Part shown: positions 12,447 to 25,900 of the stretch, in pieces
Position numbering within the stretch: position 1 is the stretch's first letter
How the letters are laid out: the number at the start of each line of letters is the position of its first letter
Source of the DNA: Mauremys mutica
Lineage: Eukaryota; Chordata; Testudines; Geoemydidae
Length of the DNA: 64,000 nucleotides
NCBI RefSeq assembly: GCF_020497125.1
Contig: NC_059073.1
Coordinates: 21,039,225 to 21,103,224, forward strand
Direction of reading: 5' to 3'
Made by a program: the position numbers and the translations under genes
Notes under the pieces: generated by a model
What the model saw: only the letters and a program-made list of their open reading frames with translations
Databases searched by the model: none
What the model was told of the DNA's origin: nothing

Positions 12447-13755
12447 AATCATGTGAAATTATTCACATAGAAACTATATGATAAAATCAGTATAGAAGAA
12501 GTGCATTAATTTGCACTAATGTCTGGGAGACTTGCAAATTACTGAATTGGTGAATAAGTTAAACAAAAATAGCAAGGATAATTCATTGCAAAATTTGTAG
12601 TGATTTGTTCACAGATTTGATGTGTAATTTGGTTTGCATTATTTTTACATACACGTTTTGCAGTACACTTGTAAAAGTAACATAGTCTTCATAATATTCA
12701 CTCAGCTCTGTATTTTCTGATGGAAGAAACAGCACTGCTTGTGTGCAAATTATGGGGTATATACATTAGCAAACTGCAAACTAGCAACGTTCTACTCTAT
12801 GACTTAAACAAGAGACCATATTATTATTTAAATCATAAGTAATATTCAGGGTATATGTAGGCAGGTTTTGAATGGAGGGATGATTAAGTATTCATAGATA
12901 AATGATATCTTTAATGCCTAAACCTTGCAATAAGTGCTATGTGGGAAGATCCCTGCATCTGAACAGAGTCTTGGACTAGAAGGGCTATCCAGCCAAAGGC
13001 CCATGCAGAGCTCATTTCAGGATCATGGCCAAAAATGCATTATTACTTTATTAGCTGCAAGAGTATTTTGAACCTTCTAAACAAATGCCAGTTTACTACT
13101 ATATATGTTTATAATGGGGTTTTGTAATGTCTGTTTCTTATCCACTGGGTTTAACACTTTGTCATGCACTATATATTTAATCCACACAAAAACAATAGCA
13201 ATTAACAATAGAAAAATGAATTTATTTTGGAAACCTATATCTCAGCATTTAAGGAAAGTTTGCTAAAGGGAAAAAATTGTAAAAACCGTGTTAGTCACAT
13301 TAGCTATGATATGAATCTCTGAATCTACAATACTGACAGCATGCTAAAAGATTTAGTTTGTTGATTCATTGTGGTATGGAGATTTTATAAATAGTAATTC
13401 TTAAACCCTAATTGAAGTACTTTATCTTCAATAAATAGTTTATAAAGATTTAAAACATTTTCTGCTGTTTTTAACAATGACTAAAATTATAAATCCTGTA
13501 GTAATTAACCTTATGTGAATGTACATTTTAAAATATATGTATGTCATTTATTGTCAAATTGCATACTGTCCTATTACAATTAAAATGGCTAAAAGGTGAT
13601 GGGTATGTCATTAATCTCAACGGTGTTTTGGCATGGCTTATTTTTGTTTTCAGTCCTTTGCTCCATTTTACTATATTCTAATTTTTTATTCTTTGGTGCT
13701 ATTTTGATGTTACACATTCTGTATTGGTAAGATGATTTTTTGTTCCATTTTATAG
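12447..13755. other. ASAP1 intron just upstream of the first visible exon
   Basis: This is AT-rich sequence without recognised repeats, ending in the polypyrimidine tract and TATAG acceptor of the exon at 13756. Confidence 0.6.
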
Positions 13756-13917
13756 GTCCACCTTCAACCCTTCCTCTAAGCACTCAACCCTCCAGTGGCA
13801 GTTCCACTCTTTCCAAGAAGAGACCACCTCCCCCACCCCCTGGACATAAAAGAACCCTCTCTGACCCACCAAGCCCACTACCTCATGGACCTCAGAATAA
13901 GGGCCCAATTCCTTGGG
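13756..13917 (+). CDS. ASAP1: ASAP1 exon: proline-rich, [16 protein letters not shown] segment
   Basis: The exon is preceded by a pyrimidine-rich tract ending in TATAG and followed by the donor GTGAGT at 13918. It is 162 bp; its first two bases complete a codon and it ends one base into a glycine codon. It encodes a Ser/Thr/Pro-rich stretch, then two lysines-arginine and six prolines (an SH3 ligand), then [20 protein letters not shown]. The next exon is 6.7 kb downstream. Confidence 0.95.
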
Positions 13918-16900
13918 GTGAGTTGTAGAAATGCAAAATAAAACAAAACTTCAGCTGGGTGGTGTATGTTACTTGCATCTCTTAGTCAGTGCTATCTTTC
14001 CATTGTTGGTATTGCTGCTATATTTTGTGGAATTTCAGAACATTCCATCCTCAAATAAATCCCCAGGCTCTCTGTGATGTTGCCTGTACCATTCCAGAGA
14101 CTTGCAGGGTTTACATCTTCCTGCCAGTAGAAGGATGTAAAAAACAGACTAAGTATTTGTATAACAGGTTACTTTACGGAGAAAAACTTTATAGAAACAT
14201 TTATTACAGACCTATCCAGATAGGCCCTTTCTTTTCATAGTAAAGACTAACTAGCCCAGTCAATCTTCTGCTTCTATTTGTAAATCCTGCCTACTCCTGA
14301 TAGCTAACACTCTTAGAGGAATTCCTTTGTCGTGATAAAGACAAATCTTTTCGGAGGGAAAGCTGCCACCTTTCATAAAATGAGCCCCCGCATACCACAT
14401 TCTTCTTTAGCCTAAGTCCAGGTCTATAATGCATTGCTACACTACATTGCTCAAGGGTGTGAAAAATCCACACCTCTGAGCGACATAGTTATACTGACCT
14501 AACCCTCCTCCCCTCCCTAGTAGACAGCACTATGTATATAGCTACTGGCTCTCACAGAGGTGGATTAACTGTTGGCATAGTAGCATGTTCACTAAAGCAC
14601 TGCAGTGGTGCACCAGCAGCATTGTACAGTATGTGAAGAGGAGTGCTTAGAAAAAATGAGGGGAGGAACTGATGTAAAGCAAAATGCTATGGTTCCCCCT
14701 TTTCAACCAGATCGGCTAGTCAGAGTTTGACTTTGACTAGTAGAAATTGATAGTCTTGCATTTTCTTTCATGTAATCTTGTTTACTTACGTGGAACGTAC
14801 AAAGTCTCTGTTTCTCCGAACACAGGAGGAATCAAGAACAAGAGGAGCAGTTTCTTACGTTACAACCTCTTTGGCTAACAGACCCAAAAGCTCATTCCCT
14901 TGCTTTTTCCAGTGTCATGCTCTGTTCACCAGCTACTGCTGGGCTTTCTTGTTTTTTTTCCCTCTGCGTCTCTCTGTGTCCAGTCTGTTTTCAGTTTCTC
15001 TGTGTTCTGCCTACATACACACAGACCACAAACAATACTCAGCAAAACTCTCTGCCCACACAGTCCAAATTCCTGGGCAGATTCACAACACCTGCTTTTG
15101 TTTGTTTGTTTTTGTTTTTATTATAGGTAAACATGCATGTATACAAGAAACAATAAATCAAACTTCATTTAATATTTTGATCAACCATTTAAAAGAGTCT
15201 GTAGACATTACCGACAGATACTAGTGAAAGTGTTTGGCACTGACGATACATTGAGTCAGTGTTTTAAAAAAAGAAAAAGAAAAAAAAATCTATACCAAGA
15301 GAGATGTTTGAGTCCAATGGCCACTGAACAAAAAATGCCTTTTCCAGTCAACACCATTTCATCTTAGGTGGGAGGCTTCAGATTAACTTATCCTGACAGT
15401 TATATTGATTGAAGGATGTGTTCACACCCACTCTCGAAGAGGTTTGTGATTGATGCAGTCACCGGTATCTGTCAGCATAATGCTATGTGCAGTAAACATT
15501 TGATACTGCTGCAGGTAAATACAGATTGATGTATTTTTCTGGGGTATTTCCAAGTGACTATCACAGATGTCCCAAATGTTTTTTTGTGCCAAACCTAGGT
15601 TTTTGGACACAATGCATCTCAGGCCCATGTGATTTTACTCTGCACTGAGTCCAGCTGGCAGGACTTCCCTAAGCCCCCTTAACTTTAGGATTTAGGTCCA
15701 AAAAATGTTTAATGGGTCACTCACACTTTACTCAGATTGCTATGACTGTCCTATTCGAAAGCTAAAATCTCTGACAAACATAAAAGCCATATAATTAGTC
15801 CAGTTAGCAACCTTTGGGCTTACTAGATCCGAGTCTGATTCCAGTATTGATTTGTCAGTCATCTGTATTTGAGACTCAGGTCAGATTCCAGTATGAGAGA
15901 TGAAAAAGCCCAATGAAAGTGAAAGTTGCTATCTAAAGAAGAAAATATACACCTCTTTGTTACATTCATCATACCTCTACTTTCTTAAAAACTTGAGAAG
16001 TGAAGAGAGGCTATGCAGCATGCCCTGAAGCACATCCTTGGGCTATTTCACGACAAAGTGGGGAGTGCATTCATAGATTGAAAGGCCATAAGGGGCCATT
16101 CTGATCATCTAGCCTGACCGCCTGTATTACACAGGCCATAGAACTTCCCCATAATAATTTCTAAATCATATCTTTTAGAAAAACATCTCATCTTGATTTA
16201 AGAATTGTCAATGATGGAGAATCCATCACAGCCTTTGGTAAATTGTTCCAATTATTAATTATTCTCACTGTTAAAAATTTACACTTTATTTCCAATCTGA
16301 ATTTGTTTAACTTCAACTTCCAGCCATTGGATTGTATTATACCTTTCTCTGCTAGATTAAAGAACCCATTTTAAATATTTGTTCCTTGTGTAGATGCGTA
16401 TAGACTGTAATCAAGTCACCCCTTAACCTTCTCTTTGTTAAAATAAATAGATTGAGCTATTTCAGTCTATCATTATAATCGTTCTTGTGGCTCTTCTCTG
16501 AACCCTCCCCAATTTATCAACATCCTTCTTAATTCTGGGCTCTAGGACTGGTGTAGTATTCCAGCAGCGATCGCACCAGTGCCCAATATAGAGATAAGGT
16601 TACCTTTCTACTCCTGCGTATGATTCCCCTGTTTATGCATCCCAGGATCACATTAGCTCTTTGGCCACAGCATTACACAGGGAGTTAATGTTCTGCTGAT
16701 TATCCTCCAAATCTTTTTCAGTCATTGCTTCCAGGAATAGAGTCATTCCCCCATTTTGTAAGTATGATCTACAATTCTTTGTTCCTAGATATATACATTC
16801 ACAGTTAGCCATATTAAAACGCATATTGTTTGGTTGCACCCTATTTGCCAAGCAATCCAGATTGCTCTGAATCAGTGACCCATCCTCTTCATTATTTACC

Positions 16901-19900
16901 ACTCCTCCAGTTTGTGTGTCATTGCAAACTTTTATCGGTGATGACTTCATGTTTTTTTTCAGGTCAGTGATAAAAATGTTAAATAGAATAGGGCCAAAAA
17001 ACGATCCTTCTGGGACCCCACTGGAAACATACCTGTTCAATGACAATTCCCTGTTTATATTTTGAGACAATTTTAGCCAATTTTTAATTCATTCAATGTG
17101 TGCCATGTTAATTTTATATCATTCTAGTTTTGTAATCAAAATGTTGTGTGGTACCAAAATCGAACGCCTTAGAGAAGTCTAAATATGTTACGTCAACACT
17201 ATTATCGCTATTGACCAAACTTGTAATCTCATCAGAAAAAGATATCTAGTTAGTTTAGTTTAACAGGATCTATTTTCCATAAAATCATGTTGGTTTGCAT
17301 TAATTACATTACCCTCCTTTTATTCTTTATTAACTGAGTCCTGTATCAGCTGCTCCATTATTTTGCCCAGGATTGATGTCAGGCTGATAGGCCTGGGTCA
17401 TCTCCTTTACCTTTTTTAAAAATTGGCACATTACCTTTCTTCCAGTCTTGTGGAACTTCCTCAGTGCTCCAAGACTTATTGAAAATCAACATAATAGTCT
17501 CGTGAGCTCCTTAGCCAGCTCTTTTAAACTCTTAGGTGCAAGTTAAATGAACCTGCTGATTTAAAAAAATCCAACTTTAGTAGCTTCTGTTACCCTGAGT
17601 TTTCAGAACCCAAAGCAGTGGTAATTTAACTGTTTCGTCCAGGTGATGTCAGGAATAAATCAATGGGGTCACACCACCTCCGTCTGATACATGATTGATA
17701 CACACACACACACACACACACACACCCCCTACTGTTCCAGTAAATTCATAGTATTCCAAACATTTATAGTTACCCAAAAAGTCTGAAATTGTTTCAAGAA
17801 ATCAGCAGCCAGGCTTCAGGTGGCCCCCTCTTTCTATCTAGCTGCTGAGGAACTTAGGTGTCAGATCCTTTCCCAAGAAAAAGCTTCCTCTGACTGCTCC
17901 AAAGAACACTTTCTGACTAAACTTTTTATAAATTTTCTCCAGACAAAGCACATAAATCATAATAGCCCCTAATAGGATAACAATTTCCATAGCAACAGCC
18001 AATAAAAATTCAGTATTCTTCTTATCACCAAAGCATTTCTAGTCATAACAGTAAAACTTACATGTCAGAGGCACCTAAAACCAAGGCTGTCGAAACATTC
18101 CTTCTATTTTCCTGGAAATTAACTTTTTGTCCCAGCCTCCCATTCTGATTAGCAGAACTGCAAACATGCAGCTGCATGGCCTTGCCTCTCATGGTCCTAA
18201 AACTATTTCTAGCTATGTGATGATTGGGTTTTAGCTGGCAGTGTTTGAACATACAAAATGGAAAGAATATTGAATTCAGTGGCTACACTTCTGGCTAATA
18301 TCCTCCAGAGATACTAATGTGTTATCATCATCATATGATGAGACTGTATCATCAGTTTTTCCCCAAATACAGAACATAACTATTTATTGAACACTTCTGC
18401 CTTTTCTGCATTATTATTGATAATTCCACCATTTCAGTCTAGTAATGGACCAATACGTTGTCAGGATTCTTTTTGTTCCCAATATCAGGGCTTTGGAGTG
18501 GAGCCCGGAGCTGGAGCCCGGAGCAGCTGTGGAGCAGTGGAGCTGCAGGTGTTTGCCTGGAGCTGGAGCAGAGCTGGAGTACAGCTCCAAAGCCCTGCCT
18601 AAAATATTTTAAAAACACCTACTTATTGTTAACTCTTCTGGCCATACATTTCTCCTTATCTTCATTTGCTTCCCTTATCAATTTTCTACAATTCCTAATT
18701 TTGATTTATATTCATATCTTCCATTTGTTATGTTTTTTTTTTTTTATAGCTGCCTTCACTTCCCCGGTAAACCAAAGTCCGGGACCCTCACAAAGAACAC
18801 ACTTTGAGATTTTAGAGCTAGCGAAAAACTAACAAAAAAACCTCTTCTTTTAAAACTTTCATTACTAGATGGATAGTTCAGTTAACTAATCAGGCTCCTA
18901 ATTGAACATTATCAGTCAGGAAGTCAGATCCTCTAACTCTGGATCTGAGTGAAAATGCTTCGTAGAACTCAGAAAATTCTTTCTCCTACAACTACAAGCT
19001 GGACAGTTTGTCTTCAAGCAGGCAGGTCTCAGCAAAACACAAAACAAAAAAGGCTTTTTTATTCATGATATAAAAACCCTTCATTGTCCAACGCTTTCTG
19101 AGTTACTGTGTCTTGGGGCCCACCTACTCTAACAGTGGAATTTTTATAAATGCTCAGGATTAACCTAACTCTGCTCCCTTTTGAAGTTAATGGGAATTTC
19201 TTTACCATTGACTTCAGTGGAAGCTCAATTAGGCTGTTGCTGAATGGTTTTGAAAATCTCAGTGTAATCTTCTTATCGGATGTGGAGCTTGCCAAGCCAG
19301 TTTGCAGTGCAGAGCCTGCATCACCATCAAATCTAGTCAGAGGGTAGAGCACACAGTCTCCTTATCTTGTCAAATCTTTTTTTAATAAACTTTCCCTTTA
19401 TTTTTTTTAGTAATTTACATTTAACACAGTTCTGTACTGTATTTGCCTTTTTTTTTTTTTTTTGGTCTCTGCTGCTGCCTGATGGCATACTTTCAGTCCC
19501 AAATGAGATTGTGGTTGACCGATCAGTTGGTAACTTTGGTGTTCATAACTCTGAGGTTCTACTGTATGAAATTTTATTTTCTTTGTGTAGTAAATTCTGT
19601 GCTTTCTTCTTGACTTTGATCATTAGATATAACTTCAGTAAATTCACTTTTTGTGGAATGAATTTAACTGAAGTTTTGGTATCAGGATCAAATGATATGA
19701 ATGAAACACTTTTAATATCACACTTAAGGATCTGTGGGAATAGAGTTATAGTAGGAGGAGTTAATGATAATAATAGGGTCTCTTATACAGAGAAGGTACT
19801 GTAGTTGCAACTGCTCAAAAACTTGGAGATTTTAGTGATTATGAAGCCAAGTTTGATATTGAAGGTTCGGATATTCTGACTTCAATTTTTTCTTCCTCCA

Positions 19901-22900
19901 CTTACTGGCAGAATTGAGTGAATGGCCTGTTTCTTAGAATAATGTACCAATCCTTACAAAATCAATATTTGTTTTGTGAATAAGGGCTAATTCATGATGG
20001 CTTTTACAAAATAGTGTGTTACTTCCAAAGCAAGATGCTACTCTTTTTTTGCCCTTTCCTTGTAGTGCCTTACAACAAAATTGTTGAGGGACAATGTTGT
20101 GCAGTATTTTTTTCTTGTTTCAGAGACAAAATAAATGCTCTGAAGTAAAAAGAACAGGAGTACTTGTGGCACCTTCTTCGGATGCTCACAAAAGCTCATG
20201 CTAAAATAAATTTGTTAGTCTTTAAGGTGCCACAAGTACTCCTGTTCTTTTTGCGGATACAGACTAACACGGCTGCTACTCTGAAACCTGCTCTGAAGTA
20301 GTTACTATAGTCTGATTTGCTTTTTCTTGCCAGCGGATAGATGCTGTCAATGACCGTTTTTCAAACACATGGTATGCAGGGGTCAAAATAGATTATATTA
20401 GTGGTCTCTTCTGGCCTTAAAACTTCTGAATCTATGAATGAAAAATATTCATTTAAATATACTTAGGTTTATATGGAAAATACTGGGAAAGCTGCATATT
20501 TTTGTTTTATATGATGATATCTGCTACCTGTATGTTTCTGTTCTTTTATTCTCCATTTTAAAAAGTCTTAAGTAATTTGTATACCCTTAGGTAATGATTT
20601 GGGTCCACCCTCAACTAAGACTGCAAACAAGTTTGAGGGAATGTCTCAGCAGTCAAGGTAAGCTTTTATGTATTTGCATATAGTAAAGTTGTGCGTGATG
20701 TGGCCAATTTATAAACTATGCAAAATCACCTGTTAATTTTCTCAATATTCCAAATATACAATGCATTCTTGCTCTCAGGCTCTGCCAAACCTCTTGAATC
20801 AGTTTGAAACAGCCACGCAGAACTGAAGCTCTGGATGGCACAGACAAAATTATGGCAGCAGATGCTGCTGCTGTTTTCTCTCACCAAAATACCATTGGAA
20901 CTAGAGAAAGTTGCACTAGGCTGTGATCCAGGAGTTTTATTCTTGTGTCTTCTGCTGATGCTAAATAATTTTGTGTACTTCACCACCCTCATTACTGTGC
21001 CAGGTCTTAAACTAACACGAGATTACACAAGTTCACTCTTGGCATAGCTTGGAACAGAACCTGGTTCCCTAATATTACATATATAAGTCTCATTCATTTA
21101 GCCACATATTTCTCAATCTGACTGATCTGTGCATTTGGATGTACTGTCTGTAATATAAGCTACTCTTGCATATATAACCCACTGGTTTGATGCATTATGC
21201 ATCAATGCAAAAAATAACACTCTACTAGCTGGAACATAAAAAGATCTTAGAATCATAGAGGATTAGGGTTGGAAGAGACCTCAGGAGGTCATCTAGTCCA
21301 ACCCCCTGCTCAAAGCAGGAACAACACCAACTAATTCATCCCAACCAGGGCTTTGTCAAACTGGGCCTTAAAAAGCTCTAAGGATGGAGATTACACCACC
21401 TCCCTAGGTAACCCGTTCTAATGCTTCACCACCTTCTAGGGAAATAGTTTTTCCTAATATCCAGCCTAGACCTCCCTCACTGCAACTTGAGACCATTGCT
21501 TCTTGTTCTGTCATCTGCCACCACTGAGAACAGCCTAGCTCCATCCTCTTTGGAACCCTCTTTCAGGTAGTTGAAGGCTGCTGTCAAATCCCCCCTCACT
21601 CTTCTCTTCTGTAGATGAAATAACCCCAGTTCCCTCAGCCTCTCCTCATAAGCCATGTGCTCCAGCCCCCTAATCATTTCTGTTGCCCTCCACTGGAATC
21701 TCTCCAATTTGTCCACATCCTTTCTGTAGTGGGGAGCCCAAAACTGGATGCAATACTCCAGATGTGGTCTTACCAGTGTCGAACAGAGGGGAACGATTAC
21801 TTCCTTTGATCTGCTGGCAATGCTAATGCTAATGCAGCCCAATATGCAGTTAGCCTTCTTGGCAACAGGAGCACGCTGTTGATTCATATCCAACTTCTTG
21901 TCCGCTGTTATCCCGAGGTCCTTTTCTGCAGAACTGCTGCTTAGCCAATCGGTCCCCAGCCTGTAGCAGTGCATGGGATTCTTCCATCCGAAGTTCAGGA
22001 CTCTGCATTTGTCCTTGTTGAACCTCATCAGATTTCTTTTGGCCCAATCCTCTAATTTGTGTAGGTTACTCTGGACCCTATCCCTACCCTCCAGCATATC
22101 TTCCTCTCCCCCCAAGCTTAGGGTCATCCACAAACTTGCTGAGGGTGCAACCCATCCCATCATCCAGATCATTAACGAAGATGGTGAACAAAACTGGCCC
22201 CAGGACCGACCTCTGGGGCACTCTGCTTGATACCAGCTCCCAACTAGACATTGAGCCGTTGATCACTACCCGTTGAGCCCGACAATCTAGCCAGCTTTCT
22301 ACCCACCTTATAGTCCATTTGTCCAATCCATACTTCTTTAACTTGCTGGCAAGAATACTGTGGGAGACCGCATCAAAAGCTTTGTTAAAGTCAAGGTATA
22401 TCACGTCCATCGCTTTCCCCATATCCACAGAGCCAGTTATCCTATCATAGAAGGCAATCAGGTTGGTCAGGCATGACTTGCCCTTGGTGAATCCATGTTG
22501 ACCTTTCCTGATCACCTTCCTCTCCTCCAAGTGCTTCAAAATGGATTCCTTGAGGACCTGCTCCATGGTTTTTCCAAGGACAGAGATGAGGCTGACCTGT
22601 AGTTCCCCGGATTCTCCTTCTTCCCTTTTTTAAAGATGGGTACTAGATTTGCCTTTTTGCAATCGTCCGGGACCTCCCCCAATCGCCACGAGTTTTCAAA
22701 GATAATGGTCAGTGGCTCTACAATCACATCAGCCAACTCCCTCAGCACCCTTGGATGCATTGCATCCGGCCCCATGGACTTGTGCATGTCCAGCTTTTCT
22801 AAATAGTCCTTAACCTGTTCTTTCACCACAGAGGGCTGCTCACTTCCTCTCCATACTGTGCTGCCCTGTGCACCCTTCAGCTACTGCCAGCCAATGGAGT

Positions 22901-25900
22901 TGCTCTTTTAGCAAAAGTGATAGAGGATTGAGTTTTGATTGCGAAGCCCCAAGTTCAAACACAGATGACCACTTGTTTTTTGGAGGTGGTTGTGTGATGA
23001 TTGTTACAGTTGCATGTCATATTTTTTTTTATTTTTCTTTATTAAAAAAAAACACTAGAAAACTACATCTAAAAATCTTTATTCATGTTACAAAATCAAA
23101 CACTCACAGGTTAACAAATGCCAGAATTGAGGCTGCCTGTGCATCAGAGGATTGATTGAATTCTGTTTATTGAAAAATATTCTGACAAGATTCTTACTCA
23201 ACTGATCATCTGCCATCATTGTTTTATATTAATCTTTATTGGGGTGTTTCTGAATTTTTGCACCTGGATTTTTATTTTTAGGCATTGGGTTTTTTTTATA
23301 ACGCCAGTTGGCTTGCTTTTTTCTGTGTGTTCTTTGCCTCCCAGGCAGTTGGAAATAACTACTACCTCAGGAATGTTTAGTTAAACTCATGGTGGTGCAG
23401 GACAGCCTCTTGAGAATGTGGCTTTTTTTTTTCCACTTTGCTACCATTGTCCTAAGTGCCATAACACTTAAGAGCTTGTGGAGTTCCACGAGTCTCATAT
23501 TAAGGAGCTGTGACCCAGAAGTGAGAAGCTTGTCAGAATGATAGCTTCAGAAAAGCAGAATAACAGGTCAGTCATTTTCCCTTTTCTTGGCAGTGTTTGG
23601 CTGGTTGCAGGCCAAATAGTAGTTTGGTTAGGAATATATTGAGTTAATGAGGCAAATGCTTTTATAAGGTCAGTAGCCTGAACTAACATGGTCAGCCATT
23701 GTGTTTGGGTCAGCTAGGAAGTGGAACTCTTCCAATTTTAACAGTATCTGCTCACTAACATACAGTAGTTAAATCCCCTAATCTGATAATATATTTGTTC
23801 AGTGGTTTTTCTCTCTATTAAAATGTAAGATTCATACTCTCATTTTGTGGAATGTTCCATAAGGTGACCATTCATATTCAAAACCATATTAATCTCTTAA
23901 ATGCACCTTCATCATCATCTTATAGTGTATATTTTGGACAGTTTTACACCACACATGGAGATTATGTTCCTGTATCTCTTTGCAACATGGTTTTATCCTT
24001 GAATTATGCTCCTGAATAGGTCTAATGCTTATAACATCTATGCATGATCTTAAAAAAAGGTTCATAGTGGGAACTTATCAGAACACTGTTTTTGTTGTCT
24101 TTCTTGTGTTTGTATGTTAGACATGTATGACATGTTAAATGCAAAATACAACTCTTTTTATATGTACTATACCAGTTTAAAACATGTAACCCCTTGAAGT
24201 AGAAATTTTTTACTTAGGGAAGCATTGATATAATTCTATGATTGTGCAGAAAGTGGTGTACCCTTAGAAAAAAATGAAAATTACAATAATTATTGAATAA
24301 ACTATAGTGTTTAAACACACTGCAGTCCTTGTATTAAAAAAAAATCCATGAAAAATGATCTCACTTGTTTGAATGATTCAAATATGCTGTTCATTGTCAG
24401 TTTACCGTGTCAGATGGCACTTTCACATAGGGTGTCAAGTAAAGGGGAAGTGTAGAGGAAAGGAGAACAAAGTAATAGTGGAGGAAAAGTAGAGGGGCAA
24501 AGAAAATAATTTCTTTAAAAATTGCTTAATTCATTTTTCACTTCCCTGAGCAACATTTACTGGAAGACCAAAGCTTTGCTTCATTCACTCATCATTTTAA
24601 TATGGAATAAAATCAGTCGGACTGATATGGAGCTCTACCTTGTTGAAGTCAATGGACCTATGAAAACTTACACTAGCTGAGGATCCGTCTGATGGAGAGC
24701 AGTCTGTCTTCCTATGGCATGTTGGCACATGGTTGTGAAATCTCTTTCATTATCTATGAAGCATGCACAAAATGCAATTGTCAGAGTCTCATACCTTAAC
24801 CAAATCAAAACCAGTTTTTACCAGAATACTCAAAAACATTTATCAAGAAGAGTTATCTCCCTGCCAAATTTAATCTTTTATTCCCCAAATTGTTTCTGTG
24901 CAAATTGGGTTCAAGAAAAGGTCATAAGGCATTTTTATTGGGGAGTGTGTATTTTTTCATATTCCTTGTATACAAGTTACTCAAACTTTGTTGTTCAGAC
25001 TTTCAGAAAGTTTCAGCCTTAGACCATGACCAGGCTTGAAAAACTTGAGCTTAATTGGTAAAGATTTTGAAAAGTTATCCACAACTGGAAAAACAGATGG
25101 AATGTTTTGGCAAACTTATCTATAACAGATAGTGATACTCTAGCTACGGTGTGTATGTATTACAATAGTATATACATGGGGTGAACTGTGAAGCACCCAA
25201 AGCAAGATAGACTATCTTAGGCCATAATTGCATGCTTTTGGACTATATTACCTATGTACTTAATATGGTTATTTTAATGTGGTAATTTAAATTCTTGACT
25301 TGTGCTTTTATTGCTGCTGCTTTAAACAAAATCTGTCAGTTGAATTGCCCTCTCAATTTAAGCAGTTTTCTAAGTATACATGTATGCACACCTTGTTATC
25401 CATGGAACAGATGTGCCATGCAGCGTTAAAATGTGTAGGCTTTGCACAGCTTTTTCCTTTATTTGAATAATCCAAGCCTACTGCCAACACTTCTTTGAGT
25501 TTCTGGGCTATTTCATGGACAGCATTGTGTATCCTGGCTATGCATAAACTCTTACTATATTTTTTTTTTCTGAATAGTGGGTGGGCACTAGAAATGGGAC
25601 ACAGTAAGCTCATTGTTCAGTAAGTTTAAGTACTGATAGTTCATATCTATTGATTAGCACAGGGACTGCAAAGACTGCACTTGGCCCAAGAGTTCTTCCT
25701 AAACTACCTCAAAAAGGTAAGAGCTTTTTAAAAGATGTGTGTGTGTGTGAAACAAGTGATGATAAATCATAAGGGTCTTCATAAATTTGGTGTTTTCAGC
25801 AAAAGACACTTATTTATGGGATAACACATCTGGAAATTCTGGCAAAATCTATAGGGATTTTTCTCTCTGAATCAGCAAGGATTTTGTCAAAAAACTAAAC

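Larger units (their letters stand above)
16068..18772 (-). mobile_element. CR1-like LINE relic, split by a solo LTR and a hAT MITE
   Basis: The minus-strand reading gives reverse transcriptase pieces: [20 protein letters not shown] near 17020, then the degraded catalytic box (CNDTQT for a FADDT-type motif), then [18 protein letters not shown] text and [11 protein letters not shown] (16648). Its 3' tail lies at 16068-16140 (TGATCATCTAGCCTGACC). The LINE runs 16068-17587, resumes 18288-18485, and resumes again 18598 to about 18772. It is heavily mutated and clearly older than its insertions. Confidence 0.75.

Noticed and set aside
14778..15224. 148-codon frame in an ASAP1 intron
   Set aside because: No domain, no matching splice phase, T-rich low-complexity content.
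25661..25666. Acceptor CACAG at the third ASAP1 exon
   Set aside because: Using it would shift the frame away from [16 protein letters not shown]; the TTAG just before is correct.
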